Origin: Synechococcaceae cyanobacterium
Lineage (GTDB): Bacteria > Cyanobacteriota > Cyanobacteriia > PCC-6307 > Cyanobiaceae
NCBI GenBank assembly: GCA_947442825.1
Contig: CANEWU010000004.1
Span: 1 to 48,758 of the forward strand
DNA: 48,758 nt
Direction of reading: 5' to 3'
Below the pieces are notes generated by a model that saw only the letters and a program-made list of their open reading frames with translations, did not search any database and was not told the origin of the DNA. Positions 43,088 to 48,758 of this stretch are shown piece by piece (position 1 is the stretch's first letter; the number at the start of each line of letters is the position of its first letter). The position numbers were made by a program, and so were the translations under genes.

Positions 43088-44446
43088 ATGGTGCTTTCGC
43101 CCCTCCCGCGCCATGCCTCTGGTGCGGCCCGGCTGTTGCCCCTGCTCCTCTCCGCGGCCGTAGCGGTTCCCCAGGCCGGGCTTGCGCAATCCACCTGGAA
43201 GCCATCGCTTCCCGCGAATACCCCGCAGGCATCTCTGCCCGTGGTGCGCCTGCCCGAGCTGCCCCCGCCCACGGGCGTGCCGGTGCTTCAGGCGCAGGTC
43301 AGCTGCCCCTCCCTCCAGCAGCGGGTGCTCCAGGCTCTCCGCGGCGAGAGCAGCGCCTGGAGCGTCACGGTGGCCGATGGCAGCGGGCGGCTTCTGGCTG
43401 ATGTGAATGGCTCCCGCCCGCGGGTTCCCGCCTCAAACCAGAAGCTGATCAGCACCGCCTTCGCCCTCGACCGGCTCGGGCCCGATTTCCGGCTGGCCAC
43501 CCAGCTCTGGCGCCTTCCCAATGGCAGTTTCCGGCTGGTGGGCTCCGGCGATCCGGATCTCGCCCTGCCCCAATTGCAGCGGTTCGCCCGATTGGCCCTG
43601 CAGTCCGGCGGCGCCGAAGGCATGGCGCCCGGCGTTGTTCGCTTTGAGCTGGCGGAGGAGCCCTCGGGTAACTGGTGGCCCTCCGGCTGGCACTGGGCCG
43701 ACCGCACCACCGCCTATGGGGCCCCGGTGACGCGCCTGGCGATTACCAGCAACGTGATCGATGAGGCGGTGACGAATCCGCCGGCGCGTTTGCGGACCTT
43801 GTTGCAGAAGTCGGTGGCCCGCGAAGGTGCGCAGGCGGAGCTGGTGATGGTGGCCCCAGGGTCTTCCCTGGCTCAGGGGGCGGTGCTGTTGCACGAGGAA
43901 CCCTCGATCGACATGCACGGGCTGCTCAGCCTGGCCAACACCGAGAGCCATAACTTCACCGCCGAGGTGTTGCTGCGCAGCGCAGCTGGAACCTGGGATC
44001 TGCCCGAAGCCGCCCGCCTCGAGACCCTCTGGCTCAGCCGGCAGGGGCTGCCCATGGAGGGGGTGCGGATCGTCGACGGCAGCGGCCTCGACCGCTCCAA
44101 TCGGCTCACCAGCCGCTTCCTGGCGGCCCTGTTGCTGCGCATGAACCAGCACCCGTACGCCCGCAACTACGTGGCGTCGATGGCGGTGGCGGGCCGGCGA
44201 GGCACCCTGCGAAACCTCTACAAGGGAAGTTCGATCGACGGCAATCTTTTCGCCAAAACCGGCACCCTCACCGGCGTGCGGTCGATCAGCGGCGTGCTGC
44301 AGACGGGCGATGGCGTGCGCTTTGTGAGCGCGATCGCCAATGGGGCCAGCAGCCCCAATCAAACGATCGGGGCCATCCTGCGCCAGGTGCAGAACGTGGG
44401 CCTCTGCGGGGGATCCGGCGGGGCCACCCTCGGCTCCCTGCCGTAG
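43088..44446 (+). CDS. dacB: D-alanyl-D-alanine carboxypeptidase/endopeptidase, PBP4 type (S13)
   Basis: A 452-residue exported penicillin-binding protein. A signal peptide (about 12-33) is followed by a Pro-rich stretch. The catalytic motifs are SNQK (Ser116 and Lys119, in PASNQKLIS), SHN in NTESHNFTAEVLLR near 285, and KTG in FAKTGTLTGVRS near 400. An insertion of about 170 residues lies between the first two motifs, as in PBP4. It trims or cuts peptide crosslinks in peptidoglycan. ATG at 43088 follows the DUF4330 stop by one base. The gene is convergent with the coiled-coil gene. Confidence 0.92.
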   Translation: MVLSPLPRHASGAARLLPLLLSAAVAVPQAGLAQSTWKPSLPANTPQASLPVVRLPELPPPTGVPVLQAQVSCPSLQQRVLQALRGESSAWSVTVADGSGRLLADVNGSRPRVPASNQKLISTAFALDRLGPDFRLATQLWRLPNGSFRLVGSGDPDLALPQLQRFARLALQSGGAEGMAPGVVRFELAEEPSGNWWPSGWHWADRTTAYGAPVTRLAITSNVIDEAVTNPPARLRTLLQKSVAREGAQAELVMVAPGSSLAQGAVLLHEEPSIDMHGLLSLANTESHNFTAEVLLRSAAGTWDLPEAARLETLWLSRQGLPMEGVRIVDGSGLDRSNRLTSRFLAALLLRMNQHPYARNYVASMAVAGRRGTLRNLYKGSSIDGNLFAKTGTLTGVRSISGVLQTGDGVRFVSAIANGASSPNQTIGAILRQVQNVGLCGGSGGATLGSLP

Positions 44447-44465
44447 CCCCCTAAGGGCTAGGGCC

Positions 44466-45401
44466 TCAGCTGGCGAGACCCCGGCCCACCGCCCGCCGCA
44501 GGCGGTTGGTGGCGCGGCGGGTGGGGGACGCCGTGGTGGCCTCGGCGCTGGCGGCTGGTCGCTGGGCCGCCAGATCGGGGCCCTGCAGGCGACCCAGCTC
44601 CTGGCGACCTCCCAGCACCACCTGGCTCAGCTCCTTGAGGCGCACCTCCAGCTCCCCGAGCACCTGCTCGGCGTAGCGGTTGGCGCCCTCCTGGATCGTG
44701 GCCGCCTCCTGACGGGTGCGGGCCACCAGGGCCTCGCACTGCTGCTGGGTCTGCTTGCCGAACTGCAGGGCATCGCTGTGGAGCCGCTCCGCCTCCGACT
44801 GGCTCTCGCGCTGGATGCGCAGACCCTCCTGGCGGATGCCTTCCAGCTCCTGCATCGCCTGTTGCCGGGCTCGCTCGTGCTGCTCCACCAGGTGACGGTT
44901 GCGTTCGGCAGCCTCCTGCTCCATTTGCTGCCGCCGCGCCTGGGATTCCTGCTCGAGCTGCTGGCGGCGGCCGGCAAACTGCTGCTCCATCTGGGCCATG
45001 CGGCCTTGGTGCTCCTGCTCGGCCTGGGCCACCTGCTGGCGGGTTTGCAGCAGCATTTGCTCGCATTGCTGGCGGGCCTGCTCCCGCAGCTCCCCTACCT
45101 GCCGTTCCGCCTCCTGGCGGATGGCGGCGGCGCTGATCAGCTGTTCACGCTCCCTGCGCGCCTGGGCCACGACCTCCTCGGCCTGCTGGCGCGCCTTCTC
45201 GATGAAGCTTTCCCGTTGACGGATCAGCTCATCGGCCTGGGTGATCTGGGCCGGTAGGGCCTCGCGCAGGGCGTCCATCATCTCGATGGCGTCCTGTTCG
45301 TTGACGAGACGGCCACCGCTGAAGGGGATCTTGCTGCCGTCGAGGACGATCTCCTCCAGCTGGTCGAGCTGGTCGAGGACGGTGATGCGGACCTCGGACA
45401 T
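44466..45401 (-). CDS. Long coiled-coil protein, DivIVA-like in layout
   Basis: A 311-residue protein. A conserved N-terminal block (MSEVRITVLDQLDQLEEIV, then SKIPFSGGRLVNEQDAIEMM) leads into a coiled coil of about 200 residues (roughly 60-265) very rich in Gln, Glu, Arg and Ala. A basic tail follows (RRATNRLRRAVGRGLAS). The layout resembles DivIVA/SepIVA-type scaffold proteins, but no DivIVA membrane-binding motif can be confirmed. ATG at 45399-45401 lies one base after the coaD stop. It probably organises something at the membrane or in division (inference); function not recognised. Confidence 0.7.
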   Translation of the reverse strand: MSEVRITVLDQLDQLEEIVLDGSKIPFSGGRLVNEQDAIEMMDALREALPAQITQADELIRQRESFIEKARQQAEEVVAQARREREQLISAAAIRQEAERQVGELREQARQQCEQMLLQTRQQVAQAEQEHQGRMAQMEQQFAGRRQQLEQESQARRQQMEQEAAERNRHLVEQHERARQQAMQELEGIRQEGLRIQRESQSEAERLHSDALQFGKQTQQQCEALVARTRQEAATIQEGANRYAEQVLGELEVRLKELSQVVLGGRQELGRLQGPDLAAQRPAASAEATTASPTRRATNRLRRAVGRGLAS

Positions 45402-45402
45402 G

Positions 45403-45894
45403 TCAGGCGGATGGGGATGATCGATTAAAGAGCCTCGCGAGGTCGGCCGCCACCACCGGCGGCACGAGATGGGAGACATCACCACCGAATCGGGCCACTT
45501 CCTTCACCACCGAACTGCTGAGAAAGCTGTGGTGCACAGCGGTGGCCAGGAACAGCGTCTCCAGGTCGGGGGCAAGCGACTTGTTGGTGTGAGCGATCTG
45601 CAGCTCGAACTCAAAGTCGGTCAGGGCCCGCAGGCCCCGCAGGATCACGGTGGTTCGGCAGTCGCGGGCGAAGGTCACCGTCAGCCCATCGAAGCTGTCG
45701 ACCTCCACTGCCGGCAGGTGGGCGGTGGCGGTGCGGATCTGCTCCAGGCGCCGCTCCAGCGGGAAAGCGGGCTGTTTCGCCGGGTTCTGCAGCACCGCTA
45801 CCACCAGCCCGTCGAACAGGCGGGAAGCCCGCTCGATCAGATCGAGGTGGCCGAGGGTAAGCGGGTCAAAGCTGCCGGGGTAGAGGGCTCGCAT
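45403..45894 (-). CDS. coaD: Pantetheine-phosphate adenylyltransferase
   Basis: A 163-residue enzyme of coenzyme A synthesis: it joins 4'-phosphopantetheine and ATP to dephospho-CoA. [20 protein letters not shown] at the N-terminus holds the TxGH nucleotide motif. [20 protein letters not shown] is in the middle and [20 protein letters not shown] is the C-terminal ATP-binding motif. Length and motifs are typical. The start is ATG at 45892-45894. It is divergent from the flavin reductase with 66 bases between starts, and its stop almost touches the coiled-coil gene start. Confidence 0.97.
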   Translation of the reverse strand: MRALYPGSFDPLTLGHLDLIERASRLFDGLVVAVLQNPAKQPAFPLERRLEQIRTATAHLPAVEVDSFDGLTVTFARDCRTTVILRGLRALTDFEFELQIAHTNKSLAPDLETLFLATAVHHSFLSSSVVKEVARFGGDVSHLVPPVVAADLARLFNRSSPSA

Positions 45895-45924
45895 CCCCCC
45901 AGCCTATGGGCCGGAGCCGATCCC

Positions 45925-45930
45925 TACAGT
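45925..45930 (+). promoter_or_regulatory. Candidate -10 element for the flavin reductase-uvrC operon
   Basis: TACAGT followed by CGG, 30 bases before the ATG at 45961, repeats the string found before the cyclophilin gene. No -35 box is evident. The 66-base region also has to serve coaD on the other strand. Confidence 0.4.
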
Positions 45931-45960
45931 CGGACCCATCCCTCCCTGATCCCGCCCTCC

Positions 45961-46452
45961 ATGGCCCTGGACGCCGTCGCCGCCGCCGCCAAAAAGACCC
46001 TGCTGCGCAAGATTCCCCATGGCGTGTTCATCTGCGGCGTCGCCGAAGGGGGGGAGGTGAATGGCTTCACCGCCAGCTGGGTCACCCAGGGTTCGTTTGA
46101 GCCGCCGTTGGTGGTGATGGCGGTGCGGGCTGATTCCACCAGCAACGGCATCATCCAGCGCACCGGCCGCTTCTCCCTCAACGTACTCAGCGCCGACCAG
46201 AAGGATCTGGCGGCGGTGTTTTTCAAGCCCCAGCAGGCGATCGGCGGCCGCTTCGATGCCGCCCCCTTCCAGCTCGGCGCGCTGGGCCTGCCGATCCTCG
46301 ATGGCGCGCTGGGTGGGGTGGAGTGCGAGCTGGTGGGGCAGGTGGCCCACGGCGATCACACCGTGTTTGTGGGTGAGGTGAAAAGCGCGGTGCTCCATCG
46401 CGAGGGCGACGCCCTGGAGTTGGCCGGCACCGGCTGGCAGTACGGGGGGTGA
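45961..46452 (+). CDS. Flavin reductase-like FMN-binding protein
   Basis: A 163-residue protein of the flavin-reductase-like (split-barrel) fold: [57 protein letters not shown] and the end of the barrel at [10 protein letters not shown]. Such proteins bind FMN and reduce it or act as the flavin module of diflavin proteins. Substrate unknown. ATG at 45961. The stop overlaps the uvrC GTG by four bases, coupling it to a DNA-repair gene for no obvious reason. Confidence 0.88.
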   Translation: MALDAVAAAAKKTLLRKIPHGVFICGVAEGGEVNGFTASWVTQGSFEPPLVVMAVRADSTSNGIIQRTGRFSLNVLSADQKDLAAVFFKPQQAIGGRFDAAPFQLGALGLPILDGALGGVECELVGQVAHGDHTVFVGEVKSAVLHREGDALELAGTGWQYGG

Positions 46453-48446
46453 GCGACGCAACGGTCAGCGAAGGAACGGCGGCCCGGCGCGAGTCGGGCG
46501 TGGGGCCGCTGCAGCAGCGCCCACAGCGGTTGAAGGAACGGCTCAAAAACCTGCCGGTCGAACCCGGCTGTTACCTGTTCCGCGACGGCGACGACCGCAT
46601 CCTGTACATCGGCAAGGCGAAGGTGCTGCGCAACCGGGTGCGCAGCTACTTCCAGAGCGGCTCGGGCCATGGCCACAGCCCGCGCATCCGCCTGATGGTG
46701 CGGCAGGTGTGCGAGATCGAGTTCATCGTCACCGATAGCGAAGCGGAGGCGCTGGCGCTCGAATCGAACCTGATCAAGGCCCACCAGCCGCATTTCAATG
46801 TGCTGCTGAAGGACGACAAAAAGTATCCGTACCTCTGCATCACCTGGAGCGAGCCCTACCCGCGCATTTTTATTACGCGGCGGCGGCGGCTGCGCAGTCC
46901 ACTTGATCGCTTTTATGGCCCCTACGTGGATGTGGGCTTGCTGCGCCGCACCTTGTCGCTGGTGAAGCGGGTCTTTCCGCTGCGGCAGCGCCCCCAGCCG
47001 CTCTACCGCGATCGTCCCTGCCTCAATTTCGACATCGGCCGCTGTCCTGGCGTCTGCCAGCAGAAGATCAGCTCGGAGGACTACCAGCGCACCCTGCGCA
47101 AGGTGGCGATGGTGTTCCAGGGCCGCAACGAAGAGCTGATGCAGCTGCTGCAGGAGCAGATGGGCCGCTGCGCCGAGCGGCTCGATTTCGAGGCGGCGGC
47201 ACGGGTGCGCGATCAGATCCAGGGGCTCGACACGCTCACCGCCGACCAGAAGATGAGCCTGGGCGACAGCTCGGTGAGCCGCGATGTGCTCGGCCTGGCC
47301 AGCGACGGACGGGTGGCGGCGGTGCAGTTGTTTCAGATGCGCGCCGGCAAGCTGGTGGGGCGGCTGGGCTTCACCGCCGATGCGCTTGGTCCGGAGCAGG
47401 AGCCGCTGCCGCCGGGGCTGATACTGCAGCGGGTGGTGGAGGAGCACTACGGCCAGGTGGAGGCGGTGGAGATCCCCCCGGAGTTGTTGTTGCAGGAGGC
47501 CCTGCCGCAGCAGGGGTTGATCGAGGCCTGGTTGGCGGAATTGCGGGGCCGCAAGGTGAAGTTGGCGGTGCCGCAGCGGCAGCAGAAGGCGGAGCTGATC
47601 GAGCTGGTGGAGCGCAACGCCGGCTATGAGCTGGAGCGCGCCCAGCGGGCGAGCGAGCAGAACCATCTGGCGCTGGAGGATCTGGCCCAGCTCCTCGATC
47701 TGTCGGATCCGCCGCGGCGCATCGAGGGCTACGACATCAGCCACATCCAGGGCAGCGATGCGGTGGCGTCGCAGGTGGTGTTTGTGGATGGATTGCCGGC
47801 GAAGCAGCACTACCGCAAGTACAAGATCCGCAGCAGCAGCATCCGCGCCGGCCATTCCGACGACTTCATGGCGATGGCAGAGGTGGTGCGTCGGCGGTTC
47901 CGCCGCTGGGCGCAGGCGAAGGCGGAGGGAGCGGATCTGAGCGAATTGCGGAAGCGCAGCGCCACGGCCCTGGCCACCGATGGCATGGGCGATTGGCCGG
48001 ATGTGGTGATGATCGATGGCGGCAAGGGCCAGCTCTCGGCGGTGATGGAGGCCCTGCGCGAGCTGGATCTGGCCGGCGATCTGGTGGTGTGCTCCCTGGC
48101 GAAGCAGCATGAGGAGGTGTTCCTGCCCGGGGCAAAACAGGCGCTGGATAGCGAGCCCGACCAGCTGGGGGTGGCGTTGCTGCGCCGCCTGCGCGATGAG
48201 GCGCACCGCTTCGCGGTGAGCTTCCACCGTCAGCAGCGGGGCGAGCGGATGAAGCGCTCACGCCTGAGCGATATCCCGGGGCTGGGCCCGAAGCGGGTGC
48301 GCGATCTGCTGGCCCATTTCCGCTCGATCGATGCGATTCAGCTGGCCAGCGTCGAGGCGATTGCCCAGGCCCCCGGGATGGGCCCGGCCCTGGCCCACCA
48401 GGTGTGGGAATATTTCCATCCTGAGGTGGATGGCAATGGCGACTAG
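46449..48446 (+). CDS. uvrC: Excinuclease ABC subunit C
   Basis: A 665-residue nucleotide-excision-repair nuclease that makes both incisions around DNA lesions with UvrAB. Domains: GIY-YIG (about 35-120, [19 protein letters not shown]), UVR helix pair ([14 protein letters not shown] near 250), RNase H-like C-terminal nuclease ([20 protein letters not shown] near 430, [14 protein letters not shown] near 520) and a tandem helix-hairpin-helix ([16 protein letters not shown] near 605). GTG at 46449 overlaps the flavin reductase stop (GTGA). The first 20 residues are not conserved, so an internal start is possible. No clear terminator follows on the plus strand. Confidence 0.97.
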   Translation: MSDATVSEGTAARRESGVGPLQQRPQRLKERLKNLPVEPGCYLFRDGDDRILYIGKAKVLRNRVRSYFQSGSGHGHSPRIRLMVRQVCEIEFIVTDSEAEALALESNLIKAHQPHFNVLLKDDKKYPYLCITWSEPYPRIFITRRRRLRSPLDRFYGPYVDVGLLRRTLSLVKRVFPLRQRPQPLYRDRPCLNFDIGRCPGVCQQKISSEDYQRTLRKVAMVFQGRNEELMQLLQEQMGRCAERLDFEAAARVRDQIQGLDTLTADQKMSLGDSSVSRDVLGLASDGRVAAVQLFQMRAGKLVGRLGFTADALGPEQEPLPPGLILQRVVEEHYGQVEAVEIPPELLLQEALPQQGLIEAWLAELRGRKVKLAVPQRQQKAELIELVERNAGYELERAQRASEQNHLALEDLAQLLDLSDPPRRIEGYDISHIQGSDAVASQVVFVDGLPAKQHYRKYKIRSSSIRAGHSDDFMAMAEVVRRRFRRWAQAKAEGADLSELRKRSATALATDGMGDWPDVVMIDGGKGQLSAVMEALRELDLAGDLVVCSLAKQHEEVFLPGAKQALDSEPDQLGVALLRRLRDEAHRFAVSFHRQQRGERMKRSRLSDIPGLGPKRVRDLLAHFRSIDAIQLASVEAIAQAPGMGPALAHQVWEYFHPEVDGNGD

Positions 48447-48489
48447 CTGACATCCGTCACCAGGATGATCGCGGTCACCATCGGACATG

Positions 48490-48516
48490 AAAAAAGCGGC
48501 CCCACTTCAGGGCCGC
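48490..48516 (-). terminator. Intrinsic terminator for the PEP-CTERM gene
   Basis: On the minus strand GCGGCCC (48516-48510) pairs perfectly with GGGCCGC (48502-48496) around a 7-base loop, followed by six T. It lies 40 bases after the stop of the PEP-CTERM gene. On the plus strand it lacks a T tract, so it would not end uvrC transcripts. Confidence 0.85.
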
Positions 48517-48556
48517 TGCGGAGAATGCGTATTTGTGGAGCGCTGGCTCGATGAGT

Positions 48557-48758
48557 TCAGGAGCCCATGCTGATGCGGCGGCGCAGACGACGGCTTAACC
48601 CGAAGGCAGTGGCGGCACCAAAAAGCGGAAGCGGCCCAGGGACGGCAGTGGCACGAGCATCGACCACCCGAAGCCATGACAGAGGGGCTGAGACTGGGGC
48701 AGAACCAATATAACTATTTGGGAAATCAACGTCTCTGCGGGCGAATTTCACTGCGGTC
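48557..48758 (-). CDS. PEP-CTERM sorting-domain protein, C-terminal fragment
   Basis: The minus-strand frame is open from the window edge to TGA at 48557-48559 and ends in a textbook cyanobacterial PEP-CTERM tail: VPGPLPLFGAATAFGLS (motif plus membrane helix) then a basic RRLRRRISMGS. Such proteins are exported, held by the tail and processed by exosortase. Only the last 67 codons or so are in the window; a GTG at 48751 is in frame but the mature domain surely lies further upstream. The region is less GC-rich than the rest (for example AATAGTTATATTGG), typical of surface-protein genes. Confidence 0.85.
   Translation of the reverse strand, partial: TAVKFARRDVDFPNSYIGSAPVSAPLSWLRVVDARATAVPGPLPLFGAATAFGLSRRLRRRISMGS

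Noticed and set aside
1-48758. Mobile elements, prophage or CRISPR arrays
   Set aside because: No transposase, integrase, phage protein, inverted-repeat ends or regularly spaced repeats were seen. Gene content is housekeeping throughout.

Overview
This 48.8-kb window is a stretch of ordinary, very GC-rich chromosome from a cyanobacterium, most likely a picocyanobacterium of the Cyanobium / high-GC Synechococcus group. The evidence is a photosystem I subunit (psaK), several cyanobacteria- and chloroplast-specific unknown families (DUF2499, DUF3593, DUF3110, DUF1995, DUF4330, a Ycf35/DUF1257 protein), a DnaK3-type chaperone paired with a short DnaJ, a cyanobacterial Hfq, and a PEP-CTERM tail of the VPGPLPLFG type. 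Species is not determinable by eye. No insertion sequence, prophage, CRISPR array or integrase was seen, and no gap between genes exceeds 300 bases.

Layout. 1-7 kb: the start of ilvA (minus), dxs and a geranylgeranyl-reductase-like flavoprotein (plus), then psaK, an ionotropic-glutamate-receptor-like channel, DUF3593 and DUF2499 (all minus), and csaB (plus). 7-13 kb, minus strand: an ABC importer for a sugar or compatible solute (binding protein, two permeases, ATPase, coupled by 1- to 4-base overlaps), followed by rpmB, an exported peroxiredoxin and a Tat-exported acid-phosphatase-like enzyme. 13-17.6 kb, minus strand: a plant-type ferredoxin, an inositol-monophosphatase-family enzyme, hisZ, a bacterial-type ferredoxin and htpG. 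17.7-20.9 kb: tRNA-Ser(GGA) with terminator, then pstCAB on the minus strand behind a clear Pho box.

20.9-27.2 kb, plus strand: dnaK3-dnaJ, DUF3110-murQ, a convergent mtnP, and a cyclophilin. 27-34.6 kb: ribBA (minus), argC (plus), purN (minus), a Ycf35-like gene, an M61 peptidase with PDZ domain and a peptidoglycan amidase (plus), then an exported unknown protein (minus). 34.7-48.8 kb: pgi, leuS (minus), hfq (minus), an extended dapF followed by a cysteine desulfurase, DUF1995, DUF4330, a D-Ala-D-Ala carboxypeptidase, a coiled-coil protein with coaD (minus), a flavin reductase coupled to uvrC, and a truncated PEP-CTERM protein (minus).

How the genes work together. Several pairs share a physiological theme: isoprenoids (dxs plus the GGR-like reductase), phosphate acquisition (pstCAB with Pho box, and the secreted phosphatase), chaperones (htpG, dnaK3-dnaJ), and cell wall (murQ, amidase, dacB, dapF). 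Most of the content is housekeeping. The parts most worth a second look are the receptor-channel with its non-canonical pore beside two conserved membrane DUF proteins, the repeat-linked cysteine-rich tail fused to DapF, and the long repetitive tail of DnaK3.
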